A DNA stretch of 64,000 bases from an uncultured Bacteroidia bacterium. GTDB lineage: Bacteria > Bacteroidota > Bacteroidia > Bacteroidales > UBA932. The DNA is taken from positions 62,001 to 126,000 of the forward strand of contig CADBAY010000003.1 in assembly GCA_902792815.1 (NCBI GenBank), read 5' to 3'. Below the pieces are notes generated by a model. The model was not told the origin of the DNA. It did no database searches and saw nothing but the letters and a program-made list of their open reading frames with translations. A program made the translations under genes and the position numbers. This document shows positions 8,250 through 16,345 of the stretch, one piece after another; within the stretch, counting starts at the first letter, position 1, and the number at the start of each line of letters is the position of its first letter.

Positions 8250-8390
8250 CTACTGTTTGATAAGCACTATCGGGTATTCGTCCGTGGAAAGGTTGACCAC
8301 ACCTTCATTGGAAGTAAACCGCCCGGACATCAATTCTCCGTCCCACAAGAACATCGACCAATCTGAGCTTGCGTCTTCCCAGTAACAAGG
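8250..8390 (-). pseudogene. Possible remnant: C-terminal fragment of a larger protein
   Basis: Between the right REP-like repeat and the S51/ATP-grasp gene, the minus strand reads an open 47-codon stretch (WSMFLWDGELMSGRF ... EYPIVLIKQ, then stop). It has the composition of the last beta-strands of a carbohydrate-active enzyme rather than of a random frame. It has no start of its own: upstream it runs into the neighbouring gene in another frame. It could be what is left of a gene disrupted when the RAYT island arrived, or it may be chance. Confidence 0.3.
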
Positions 8391-8412
8391 AGTTTGCTGA
8401 GGCAGAGGAATG

Positions 8413-10353
8413 CTATGCTCTGCGGCAAACGAAGTCGAAGAAGGGCTGGATGTCTTTGCGCGAGCTGAAGCGGGCCATATAGACCTGGTTGCCAAGGGCA
8501 TCGGAGAGGGCGTCCGGCATGCGCTGGCACATGCAGATGCCAAGGGCCGGATCGGTGGGGGAGTAAACTCCGGCGCCAAAATTGGCAAGGATGTCTTCGT
8601 GCGAGTTGACGTAACGGTAGCAGTCGCGCCTGCTGGCGTAGGCGCACCAGTACTGCTCTCCGCTTCCTTTGCGCCGGGAGTCGAAAGTCACCATATCGGC
8701 CCATATCTGGAACACGTCAGTCGAGTGGGCGAAGTTCATCATATCGGGCGTGTAGCCCCCTGCAGGCCGCATATTCACTTCCAGCCCCACAAAATCGCCC
8801 CTCTTCCCGAGACCTTCGCGGTCACGGTCGAGCTTGAAGAATTCCAAGTGCACGAACCGGCTCTTGATGCCGAAAGCCTTGACGGTACGGCGTCCGATGC
8901 GCGAGAGCGCCGCAGGGACGTCTCTCTCGACATAGTAGCAGGAGTCGAGGTTCCCGTGCACGATGTCCATTATGGGCGTGGGATAAACTCCCATCGACTC
9001 GAACAAAGGCTCTCCGGCCGAATTGTATATGGCGTCGTATGATGTCAGAAGGCCGGTGATGAATTCTTCCACCACAAATGCGCCGTAGTTGCTCGCGTGC
9101 TCGCCGAACCAGGCTTCAAGCTCCTGGTCGGAGTGCATCTTGAAGGTGCCGCTTGCACCCACGCCGTTGTCGGGCTTGGCAATTATGGGGTATCCTGTCT
9201 TGCGGGCGAATGCGCGCACGGCCTCCAGGCCTTCTGCCGCCTTGATCTGGCGGGCGGTGGGTATGCCTCCGGCCGCATAGTACTTTTTCATCTCCGACTT
9301 TTCCTTGATGCCGTCGATGCTGTCGAGCTTGATGCCGGAGTTTACGTTAAAGTCGGTGCGCAGGCGCGCGTCCTGCTCGAGCCAGTATTCATTGTTCGAT
9401 TCTATCCAGTCGATGTGCCCCCACTTGTGGGCGAACCATGCCACCGCGCGGTACACCTCTTCGTAGTCTTCGAGGTTGCGTACTTGATAATAGTCGGACA
9501 GAGAGCCGCGGAGCTCGTCGTTAAGGGCGCCCCAGGGTGTGTCGGCAATGCCCAGCACGTTGGCCCCGTTGCGCTTTAGAGCAGCGCAGAAGTGGCTGTA
9601 GGTCTGTGGAAAATGAGGAGAAATAAAAACAACGTTCATAAAAGTATACACTTGATTTTCGTTACTGATTTGCCGCATGGCGCCGCCTGATATTTCCCAA
9701 GCTGTCCCATACAGGGTTTCCCGGCCGGAGCGGCTTACGATATAGCCCCCGTCGGGGAAGGTATAAAACGAGTGCGAGTAGCTGTCGGGGAAGATTATAT
9801 CTTCAAACAGGCGCTGTCCGTCAATTACGGCATCCCTGACTTGATAATAGTGCGGAATGATGCGGAGTTTTGTGAGTCCCAGGCCTTTGAACCACCGCTT
9901 GTATGAGGGGTCGGCCGCCTCGCCGGGGAGCTCGGGATGAGAGTAGACCATGTCGGCGCAGTTCATGCTGCCGGCGCTGCACCCCATCACAAGTCCGCGG
10001 AAATTGTGCAGAAGTTCTTTCAGGTGTATCTCATGAAGGAAGCGGTTCTGCGTGGGTACGTGGCCGCCGCAAAGCACGATCCAATGGGCCTGAGCGACGA
10101 GTTCCGCGGCGCACCCGCAATTGCGCCGGTCAAGCATTGTTATCTTCGAAGGATCGATGCCTGAATTCCTGATACAGAGGCTCATACCTGCGAGAACGCT
10201 CTCGGTGAAGGCCTCGTCGTCCGGTGCCGCACTGACCAGCAAGACCCTTGGCCGAAGGGGGATGGAAGCGCGTACCGTAGCCAAAAAACCATTGTCTTCG
10301 GTAAACCTGTCCTCTCCGTAGCGCGTAGGGCTTCCAGTCAGAATCAAAGTCAT
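8413..10353 (-). CDS. Fusion protein: S51 peptidase-like domain plus ATP-grasp ligase domain
   Basis: This 646-residue protein joins two domains. Residues 1-240 resemble peptidase E/cyanophycinase (family S51), with the nucleophile elbow GCSAGSMN near residue 125 and CGGHVPTQN before it. Residues 240-646 start MNVVFISPHFP, the usual N-terminus of a free-standing ATP-grasp protein. They contain IIAKPDNGVGASGTF (ATP-binding loop) and LEVNMRPAGGYTPDMMN (metal/ATP site). ATP-grasp enzymes make amide or peptide bonds and S51 enzymes cut next to aspartate. One protein may therefore make and trim a peptide-like product, but the substrate is unknown. There is no stop or frameshift at the junction (about 9640). 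The -7 box ends 7 nt before the ATG. It is divergent from the DUF1538 operon. Confidence 0.8.
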   Translation of the reverse strand: MTLILTGSPTRYGEDRFTEDNGFLATVRASIPLRPRVLLVSAAPDDEAFTESVLAGMSLCIRNSGIDPSKITMLDRRNCGCAAELVAQAHWIVLCGGHVPTQNRFLHEIHLKELLHNFRGLVMGCSAGSMNCADMVYSHPELPGEAADPSYKRWFKGLGLTKLRIIPHYYQVRDAVIDGQRLFEDIIFPDSYSHSFYTFPDGGYIVSRSGRETLYGTAWEISGGAMRQISNENQVYTFMNVVFISPHFPQTYSHFCAALKRNGANVLGIADTPWGALNDELRGSLSDYYQVRNLEDYEEVYRAVAWFAHKWGHIDWIESNNEYWLEQDARLRTDFNVNSGIKLDSIDGIKEKSEMKKYYAAGGIPTARQIKAAEGLEAVRAFARKTGYPIIAKPDNGVGASGTFKMHSDQELEAWFGEHASNYGAFVVEEFITGLLTSYDAIYNSAGEPLFESMGVYPTPIMDIVHGNLDSCYYVERDVPAALSRIGRRTVKAFGIKSRFVHLEFFKLDRDREGLGKRGDFVGLEVNMRPAGGYTPDMMNFAHSTDVFQIWADMVTFDSRRKGSGEQYWCAYASRRDCYRYVNSHEDILANFGAGVYSPTDPALGICMCQRMPDALSDALGNQVYMARFSSRKDIQPFFDFVCRRA

Positions 10354-10360
10354 ATGAATG

Positions 10361-10368
10361 CAAAGTTA
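10361..10368 (-). promoter_or_regulatory. -7 element TAACTTTG for the S51/ATP-grasp gene
   Basis: On the minus strand TAACTTTG ends 7 nt before the ATG at 10353. It lies back-to-back with the divergent box at 10382-10389. Confidence 0.6.
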
Positions 10369-10381
10369 GGAAAAATACTAT

Positions 10382-10389
10382 TATCTTTG
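10382..10389 (+). promoter_or_regulatory. -7 element TATCTTTG for the DUF1538 operon
   Basis: This TAnnTTTG match ends 16 nt before the ATG at 10406. Confidence 0.65.
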
Positions 10390-10405
10390 TATATCCAAAT
10401 TGAGT

Positions 10406-11962
10406 ATGAACAAATCCGACAGTATTTCGGGACAGCTTTGGTCTTCGTTGTTAGACAAGCTTAAAGAGGCGCTGACTTCGGTGCTTCCCGTCAGTGCAAT
10501 TGTACTCGCTTTGTATTTGTTACCATGGGTTGAGATATCCAATCGTGAGTTGGTTTTGTTTTTCATAGCTACACTCATGCTGGTGATCGGAATCGGTCTC
10601 TTCAATCTGGGAGCCGACCTTGCAATGACACCTATGGGACAGTACATAGGCGAGGGTCTTACCAAGTCAAAAAGGACACCGATCCTTGTAAGCGTGTGCC
10701 TTCTGATGGGGGTGCTGATTACCGTGGCGGAGCCCGACCTTTCCGTGCTTGCCGGGCAGGTGAGTGCGGTGATGAATTCCAAGATGCTGATTTACACGGT
10801 GGGCATAGGAGTCGGTCTGCTGCTGGTGCTGGGAGTATTCAAGATCCTGCTGCACCTCGACCTTCCCTCTATCCTGATGTTTCTGTACATGATGCTGTTC
10901 TGCATCACGGCTCTGCTTATCGAAGGCGGACGCGGCTCGCTGCTCGCCCTGTCTTTCGATTCCGGGGGCGTGACCACGGGCCCCATAACGGTGCCGTTCA
11001 TAATGGCTCTCGGCGTGGGTATCGCCCTTACGGTGGGCGGCAGGAACGCCAGTGAAAACAGCTTCGGCCTTATCGCTCTTTGTTCTGTGGGCCCTGTTCT
11101 GGCGGTCTTGTTCCTCTCGATGATGTCAAGCGGAAGCATCGACTATCAGGTTCCTGATTATTCTATGGAAGCCGTCCTGGAAGAAGGCATAGGGAACGTT
11201 TTCGTGGGGCAGATGATCGATGTGGGCCAGTCGCTGCTGCTGGTGCTTCTGGTTTTCTTCGCCCTGCAGTTCCTGATTCTCAAGCTCCCCGGCAACAAAC
11301 TGGTTCAGATACTTGTGGGCGCCGTTTACACTTTCGTTGGCCTGGTTGTTTTCCTGTCGGCGGTTGAAATGGCATTTATGCCCATAGGCTACAAGATCGG
11401 CGCCGGCCTGGCCGCAGAGAATCCCTGGCTCATCATAGTCTTCGCCTTCATAATCGGCACAGTGGTAGTTCTGGCGGAACCTGCTGTGCATGTGCTTAAT
11501 AATCAGGTAGAAGATATCACAGGCGGGGAGGTTTCGAAGCGGCAGATGATGCTGGCTCTTTCACTTGGCGTGGGAGTATCCATCGGTCTGTCGGTCCTTA
11601 GGGTTTATCTTGGATTCTCGCTCCTGTACTACCTTGTGCCGGGCTATCTGATTTCGCTCGGACTGTCGTTCTTCGTGCCCAAGCTCTACACCGCCATCGC
11701 ATTCGACTCCGGCGGTGTGGCCAGCGGTCCTCTTACATCCAGTTTTATTTTGCCGATGGTGATAGGTACTTGCGTTGCCATGCAGGGAGAGTCGTCGGTG
11801 CTGGATTTTGCATTCGGTGTGGTGGCAATGGTGGCAATGACTCCGCTTATCACCATACAGTCTCTCGGTTTCAAGTCGGTGATGAGCGTGCGCAGGCGCA
11901 AGAGTGTGGCCATGCGCCGTATCCTCGAGGCTGCTGACGATCAGATCATTTACTTTGAGTAA
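10406..11962 (+). CDS. DUF1538 family integral membrane permease
   Basis: This 518-residue, very hydrophobic protein has two tandem copies of the DUF1538 module. Each ends in the signature FDSGGV-(T/A)-(T/S)-GP (near residues 188 and 432), followed by a long transmembrane segment. I count roughly a dozen membrane helices. The transported substrate is not established. Two small PII-like proteins follow in the same operon, 4 and 8 bp apart, as expected for a PII-gated transporter. I chose the ATG at 10406 instead of an in-frame TTG at 10400. Inversely repeated signature halves are typical of transporters that arose by internal duplication. Confidence 0.85.
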   Translation: MNKSDSISGQLWSSLLDKLKEALTSVLPVSAIVLALYLLPWVEISNRELVLFFIATLMLVIGIGLFNLGADLAMTPMGQYIGEGLTKSKRTPILVSVCLLMGVLITVAEPDLSVLAGQVSAVMNSKMLIYTVGIGVGLLLVLGVFKILLHLDLPSILMFLYMMLFCITALLIEGGRGSLLALSFDSGGVTTGPITVPFIMALGVGIALTVGGRNASENSFGLIALCSVGPVLAVLFLSMMSSGSIDYQVPDYSMEAVLEEGIGNVFVGQMIDVGQSLLLVLLVFFALQFLILKLPGNKLVQILVGAVYTFVGLVVFLSAVEMAFMPIGYKIGAGLAAENPWLIIVFAFIIGTVVVLAEPAVHVLNNQVEDITGGEVSKRQMMLALSLGVGVSIGLSVLRVYLGFSLLYYLVPGYLISLGLSFFVPKLYTAIAFDSGGVASGPLTSSFILPMVIGTCVAMQGESSVLDFAFGVVAMVAMTPLITIQSLGFKSVMSVRRRKSVAMRRILEAADDQIIYFE

Positions 11963-11966
11963 GCCT

Positions 11967-12326
11967 ATGGAAACACGTAATGTCGCACCTGTAAAGCTCG
12001 AGCTGTTCGTGGCCGTGGTCCACAACAAGAAGGCAGCTTATTACTCCAGTATCATACAGTCCCACCAGGCTAACGCTCAGTTTATCACTCCTTGTTCCGG
12101 AGTGACTCATATGCTGCTCAGTTCTTTGGGACTTACTCCCTCGCCAAAGACCTTGCTGGCAAGTGTGGTGCGGAGCGACGAGGCCCAGGGCCTTGTTGAT
12201 TTCTTCCACGATACTATTGCCAAAGGTAAAGATTATAAGGGAATTGCGTTCACAATTCCCCTGACGAGTGTGATAGGCACTCTTGTGTACGGATTTTTAA
12301 GTAACGAAAGAACCACTGTAAAATAG
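11967..12326 (+). CDS. PII-like regulatory protein, associated with DUF1538 (first copy)
   Basis: This 119-residue protein starts METRNVAPVKLELFVAVV and shows the alternating strand-helix pattern of the PII/GlnB ferredoxin-like fold. It ends in a hydrophobic strand (GIAFTIPLTSVIG) shared with the next gene product (GIAFSLPVSRTTF). The uridylylated T-loop tyrosine region of GlnB is not recognisable, so control is more likely by small-molecule binding. The start is 4 bp after the DUF1538 stop. The open frame extends further upstream, but that part overlaps DUF1538 and is not protein-like. Confidence 0.75.
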   Translation: METRNVAPVKLELFVAVVHNKKAAYYSSIIQSHQANAQFITPCSGVTHMLLSSLGLTPSPKTLLASVVRSDEAQGLVDFFHDTIAKGKDYKGIAFTIPLTSVIGTLVYGFLSNERTTVK

Positions 12327-12334
12327 CAATCGCC

Positions 12335-12655
12335 ATGGATAATAAATACGAATTGATAGTCTGTATAGTCAACGCCGGCTTTTCTCAGAATGTTGCCGAA
12401 GCGGCCACCAAGGCAGGTGCCCGGGGCGGCTCGGTCATCAAGGGCCGCGGCACCGCCAATCCCGAGGCTGAAGAGTTCTTCAACATCAGCATACAGCCCA
12501 ACAAGGAGGTGGTTTTTATACTTGTGACCGCCGACATCAAGGACGCCGTGATGCGCTCTATCTACAAGGAGTCGGGCCTCTCGACCAACGGCCAGGGTAT
12601 TGCCTTCTCGCTCCCCGTCAGCCGCACCACATTCGACTCTCTTATAAAGGAATAA
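12335..12655 (+). CDS. PII family nitrogen regulator-like protein (second copy)
   Basis: This 106-residue protein (MDNKYELIVCIVNAGFSQ) has the PII signature region AGARGGSVIKGRG, equivalent to the GlnB/GlnK loop, followed by VVFILVTADIKDAVM. It is the last gene of the DUF1538 operon and is convergent with the HAD phosphatase, with only 7 bp between stops. It probably forms a trimer, alone or with the preceding paralog, and gates the membrane protein. The effector (ATP/ADP, 2-oxoglutarate or other) is not inferable here. Confidence 0.82.
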   Translation: MDNKYELIVCIVNAGFSQNVAEAATKAGARGGSVIKGRGTANPEAEEFFNISIQPNKEVVFILVTADIKDAVMRSIYKESGLSTNGQGIAFSLPVSRTTFDSLIKE

Positions 12656-12662
12656 GAGGCGT

Positions 12663-13310
12663 TTATCTGCTAAGGATCGATTCCAGCTCTTCCGTGTTCC
12701 CGGCTATCCTGTAGAGGGAGAGTTCGGAAGGTTTACAGTATCCCCAGCTGACCGCTATGGCGTCTATTCCGCTGTTGGCTGCGGTAAGCATGTCCGGCAG
12801 CGAGTCCCCGACCAGGACGCAGTCTTCCTTTTTCATATTGGATGCGGAGAGTACCTCCTCGACTATTGCCGGGTCCGGCTTGAGCGGGTGTCCGGGGCGG
12901 TTGCCGAGGATGCAGACAAAGGCAATGTCGCCGAAGAACTTGCCGACCAGCTTTTCGGCGCCCTTCTGGAACTTGTTCGACACCACGGCCAACTTAACGT
13001 TTCGGCCCTCTAGGCGGTGCAGGAGCTCCGTAATTCCGTCGTAAGGTTTAGTGTGGATATCAATGTGTGAAGAGTAATAATCCACAAAGTCTTTGAGACA
13101 TGAATCAAGGACCGCCGTGTTTTCTTTAAGATGTTGAGGGAGTGCGTTCTTTACCAGGTTGCGAACTCCATGGCCTACCATCGCGGGAAACTCTTCCTTC
13201 GCCCGGACAGGAAGCCCGTGGGCATGCAGGGAGTGGTTGACGGCTTCGCCCAAATCTTCAATCGTATCGAGCAAAGTGCCGTCAAGGTCAAACAGTATAA
13301 GCTTTTTCAT
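12663..13310 (-). CDS. gph: HAD-family phosphatase, phosphoglycolate phosphatase-like
   Basis: This 215-residue HAD-superfamily hydrolase has motif I LFDLDGTLLDT at its start, motif II VVSNK, and motif IV GDSLPDM. The cap is the small helical type seen in Gph/PGP enzymes. It probably dephosphorylates 2-phosphoglycolate or a similar small phosphate ester in the cytoplasm, although substrate prediction within this family is uncertain. I chose the ATG at 13310 (MKKLILFDLDG). An alternative ATG at 13319 adds three residues, and the longer open frame upstream runs through the terminator hairpin and is not plausible. It lies downstream of the EF-G-like gene beyond a strong terminator. Confidence 0.85.
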   Translation of the reverse strand: MKKLILFDLDGTLLDTIEDLGEAVNHSLHAHGLPVRAKEEFPAMVGHGVRNLVKNALPQHLKENTAVLDSCLKDFVDYYSSHIDIHTKPYDGITELLHRLEGRNVKLAVVSNKFQKGAEKLVGKFFGDIAFVCILGNRPGHPLKPDPAIVEEVLSASNMKKEDCVLVGDSLPDMLTAANSGIDAIAVSWGYCKPSELSLYRIAGNTEELESILSR

Positions 13311-13349
13311 ATAGTTCATCTTCAGCGGTTCTGAGCCGTCTGGCGGCAA

Positions 13350-13383
13350 TAAAACCGGTCCGCCCAAGGAGGAGCGGACCGGT
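13350..13383 (-). terminator. Rho-independent terminator of the EF-G-like gene
   Basis: A perfect 10-bp stem (13354-13363 with 13374-13383) is followed on the minus strand by TTTTAT. It ends 21 bp after the EF-G-like stop codon. Confidence 0.85.
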
Positions 13384-13404
13384 AGAAGTATGGGGAGGGG
13401 AGTA

Positions 13405-15498
13405 TTAGTCCTCTTCCTTTTCCTGTGCTGCGTACTCAGCGAGGAGCTTGGTCTGTACATCACCGGGAACAGGCTGGTAGTCGGCGAATTCCATGGTGAA
13501 GGTGGCCGAACCTGCAGTGAGCGAGCTCAGAGTGGTGGAGTAGCGGTAAAGCTCTGCCAGAGGAACGCGTGCCTTGAGGATTGCGAAGCCCTTGTCTGCA
13601 CCCATGTCGCCGAGCATACCGCGGCGGTTCTGGAGGTCGGACATAACGGCTCCCTGATACTCGCTGGGAGTCATAACCTCTACATTGTAGATAGGCTCGA
13701 GAATCTTAGGACCTGCGTTGCGGAAAGCCTCACGGAAGGCGTTGCGGCCTGCGATGATGAAGGCGATTTCCTTGGAGTCAACCGGGTGCATTTTACCGTC
13801 GTACACAAATACGCGGATGTCGCGGGCATAAGAACCGGTAAGAGGACCCTCTACCATTCTTTCCTTGATACCCTTGAGGATGGCGGGCATGAAGCCAAGG
13901 TCGATGGCGCCGCCGACCACGCAGTTGTAGAACTCCAGCTTGCCGCCCCATTCGAGCTCGGTAATATCCTGGGTCTTGATGTTGAGCTGTGTCTCCTTGC
14001 CGTTGATCATGAACTTTGTGTTCAGGTCACCCTCGGCAGGGCAAACGAGCAGATGGACTTCGCCGAACTGGCCGGCGCCGCCGGACTGCTTCTTGTGACG
14101 GTACTGTGCGCTTGCCACCTTGGTGATGGTCTCGCGGTAAGGCACCTTGGGTGCGAAGAGCTCGACCTCCAGGCCGAACTCGTTGTTCAGACGCCACTTG
14201 ACGATGTTGATGTGCTGCTCGCCGTTACCGGAAAGGATGGTCTGGCGGAGCTCCTTGGAATACTCTACTACTACGGTAGGATCCTGGGATGCAATCTTCT
14301 TGAGAGCGTCTCCGAGCTTCTGGTCGTCCTGCTGGACCTTGGCCTTGATGGCGCAACGGTACTTGGGAGCAGGATACTGGATACGGTCGTAAACGATATC
14401 GGAACCGGGAGTTGCGAGAGTGGTGCTGGACTTGCTGTTCTTGAGCTTGACGGCGCAGCCGAAGTCACCTGCATGGAGGCTGGTGACGGGCTCCTTCTTG
14501 CTGCCGGCCACTGCGTAGATCGCTGAGAAACGGTCTTTGCCGCCGTTGGTAGGATCTTCCAGATCCATGCCGGTGGTAAGGGTGCCGCTCATCACTTTGA
14601 AGTAAGAAACCTCGCCGAGGTGCTGCTCGACATCGTTCTTGTAGATGAACAGGGAGGTGGGGCCGTTCTCCTTGACCTCGGGAGCGGGAGCAACATCCTT
14701 GATGAACTCCATGAGGCGCTTGACGCCGATGTCTTTCTTGCCGCAGACGCAGAACACAGGGTAGAGCTCGCCGCTGACGATACCCTTGTTAAGACCGCTG
14801 TGGATCTCTTCCTCGCTGAGGGTGCCCTCTTCGAAGTACTTCTCCATAAGAGCGTCATCAAACTCGGCAGCCTTTTCGATGAGCTGCTCGCGATATTCCT
14901 CGGCCTGGTCGGCTGCATTGGCAGGGATGTCCAGAACTTCGCCGCCCTTGTAATACTTCATGGTGAGAACGTCGATAACGCCGTCAAATGCAGCGCCTGA
15001 GGCATTGGGGAACTGAACGTTCACTATTTTGCCGCCGAAGGTCTCTTTCATGGAGTTCTGTACGTTATCCCAGTCGGCCTTGTCAGCGTCCAGCTGGTTA
15101 ACAGCTATGATCATAGGCAACTTCTGGGCCTCGGCCCTGCGCACGAAGCTCTCGGTGCCGACTTCCACGCCCTGCTGGGCGTTGATTACCAGGACGCCGC
15201 TCTCGCACACGCGGAAAGCAGAATAGGCACCGCCGATGAAATCGTCGGAACCGGGGGCGTCGATGATGTTGATTTTGCCGCCTGCGAACTCTGCATAGAG
15301 CGGAGTTGCATAAATGGAACGCTGGTTGATTTTCTCAAGCTCGTTGCTGTCGGACAAGGTGTTCTTGTCTTCGATGGAGCCCATTCTGGAGATAACTTTG
15401 CCCTCGAAGAGCATGGCCTCCGCAAGAGTGGTCTTGCCGGACTTGGTAGCGCCGAGCAGAACTACGTTGCGGACCTCTTTGGTTTGGTATTCTTTCAT
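13405..15498 (-). CDS. EF-G paralog (EF-G2-like) with degenerate GTPase motifs
   Basis: This 697-residue protein has the full EF-G domain order but is a paralog, not the main FusA. The P-loop reads GATKSGKT (residues 16-23). Switch II reads DAPGSDDF (80-87) where EF-G has DTPGH, so the catalytic histidine is a serine. Switch I lacks the usual GITI, and NKxD is NQLD. Domains IV-V look intact (YRHKKQSGGAGQFGEV; GGAIDLGFMPAILKGI; TPSEYQGAVMSDLQNRRG). A Bacteroides EF-G paralog, EF-G2, is reported to drive translocation without GTP hydrolysis and to help gut colonisation. This protein plausibly belongs to that group. It has its own promoter and terminator. Confidence 0.88.
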   Translation of the reverse strand: MKEYQTKEVRNVVLLGATKSGKTTLAEAMLFEGKVISRMGSIEDKNTLSDSNELEKINQRSIYATPLYAEFAGGKINIIDAPGSDDFIGGAYSAFRVCESGVLVINAQQGVEVGTESFVRRAEAQKLPMIIAVNQLDADKADWDNVQNSMKETFGGKIVNVQFPNASGAAFDGVIDVLTMKYYKGGEVLDIPANAADQAEEYREQLIEKAAEFDDALMEKYFEEGTLSEEEIHSGLNKGIVSGELYPVFCVCGKKDIGVKRLMEFIKDVAPAPEVKENGPTSLFIYKNDVEQHLGEVSYFKVMSGTLTTGMDLEDPTNGGKDRFSAIYAVAGSKKEPVTSLHAGDFGCAVKLKNSKSSTTLATPGSDIVYDRIQYPAPKYRCAIKAKVQQDDQKLGDALKKIASQDPTVVVEYSKELRQTILSGNGEQHINIVKWRLNNEFGLEVELFAPKVPYRETITKVASAQYRHKKQSGGAGQFGEVHLLVCPAEGDLNTKFMINGKETQLNIKTQDITELEWGGKLEFYNCVVGGAIDLGFMPAILKGIKERMVEGPLTGSYARDIRVFVYDGKMHPVDSKEIAFIIAGRNAFREAFRNAGPKILEPIYNVEVMTPSEYQGAVMSDLQNRRGMLGDMGADKGFAILKARVPLAELYRYSTTLSSLTAGSATFTMEFADYQPVPGDVQTKLLAEYAAQEKEED

Positions 15499-15529
15499 TG
15501 TATCAGGTGTTGTTAATTATCAAAGTCTG

Positions 15530-15537
15530 CAAATCTA
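15530..15537 (-). promoter_or_regulatory. -7 element TAGATTTG for the EF-G-like gene
   Basis: The minus-strand TAGATTTG lies 31 nt before the ATG at 15498. It overlaps the stop codon of the small upstream gene (15535-15537). Confidence 0.6.
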
Positions 15538-15723
15538 ATAATTTTTACACCGATTACCAAAATAATAATTAAAGACCTGCTCTCCGGAGTATCCTAATTC
15601 GGCCAGAAGGAACTCGTCGACATCGTCCGGAGCGAGTCCCATGGCCCTGCAAACCGACTCGAAACTGCTGTAACGGCCCGATTCCAGCAGCGTCTCAAAT
15701 TCTTTGTAAACTTTTTCTCTCAT
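15535..15723 (-). CDS. Small hypothetical protein (62 aa)
   Basis: The 62-residue product (MREKVYKEFETLLESGRY ... EQVFNYYFGNRCKNY) is charged and helical, with the look of a compact helix-turn-helix-like fold (FESVCRAMGLAPDDVDEFLLAELG). I do not recognise a named family. Its stop lies inside the promoter box of the EF-G-like gene, 36 bp before that gene's start, so the two may be cotranscribed. Codon use fits the surroundings, which supports it being real. Confidence 0.6.
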   Translation of the reverse strand: MREKVYKEFETLLESGRYSSFESVCRAMGLAPDDVDEFLLAELGYSGEQVFNYYFGNRCKNY

Positions 15724-15925
15724 AACTTTCGTTTTTATCCGTCAAAGGGGCGCCGGCCGCCCTGGTCTGTACTGCAAAATTGGACAGATGTCTGTAAAAA
15801 TGCAACAAAGGCGAGGGGGTAAATGAGGGGGTCAAAACCACTTTTTGCTGATTATTTAAGTTTTTGTCTGATTTTTATAGAAAAATGTCCATAAAAACAC
15901 TATAGCTTAAGCCGTTACGAACTCT

Positions 15926-15933
15926 TAAATTTG
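15926..15933 (+). promoter_or_regulatory. -7 element TAAATTTG for the XRE regulator
   Basis: This TAnnTTTG match ends 17 nt before the ATG at 15951. The 200-bp region upstream (15724-15925) is AT-rich and holds no other gene that I can see. Confidence 0.6.
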
Positions 15934-15950
15934 TTCAGCAATCGACAGCT

Positions 15951-16298
15951 ATGGGAAAAGTGCACGAATACATCAAAAAACTGCGCATCCAGGGAGGCTA
16001 TTCGCAAGACGAGATGGCCGACTTGATGGGCATCGAACGCTCGACCTACAGCAATTTCGAGCTTGGCAAAACCAATCTGTTCAGCCGTAACCTTGCTAAG
16101 TTCGCCCGGGTGATCGGTAAGGACGAAGAAGATATTCTCCTCGGAGAGCCCCGCCTGCGCGGCTATTTGTCGGAGAGCGACGTTGCCGACCGTCTCGACG
16201 CCCTTTCCGAGAAGGTGGACATTCTCTCCCGGCAAAACGAAACCCTCATCGAAATCATTAATGCTCTGATCGTTAAGGTCGACTCGCTGAAGAAGTAG
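15951..16298 (+). CDS. XRE-family helix-turn-helix transcriptional regulator
   Basis: The 115-residue protein has an N-terminal HTH_3/XRE domain (residues 5-62; GGYSQDEMADLMGIERSTYSNFELGK). A C-terminal amphipathic coiled-coil (about 75-115; RLDALSEKVDILSRQNETLIEIINALIVKVDSL) probably mediates dimerisation. It is a cytoplasmic DNA-binding protein with unknown targets. It has its own promoter, is followed by rnhB with a separate promoter, and shows no phage context. Confidence 0.85.
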   Translation: MGKVHEYIKKLRIQGGYSQDEMADLMGIERSTYSNFELGKTNLFSRNLAKFARVIGKDEEDILLGEPRLRGYLSESDVADRLDALSEKVDILSRQNETLIEIINALIVKVDSLKK

Positions 16299-16331
16299 CC
16301 CGCTCCCCGTTGTGAGTTCCGGCATTTTGTG

Positions 16332-16339
16332 TAACTTTG
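16332..16339 (+). promoter_or_regulatory. -7 element TAACTTTG for rnhB
   Basis: It ends 6 nt before the ATG at 16346. The in-frame TTG at 16337 is part of this box. Confidence 0.65.
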
Positions 16340-16345
16340 CGTATT

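Noticed and set aside
13390..14526. Plus-strand 378-codon open frame opposite the EF-G-like gene
   Set aside because: Shadow frame; the minus-strand EF-G motifs are unambiguous.
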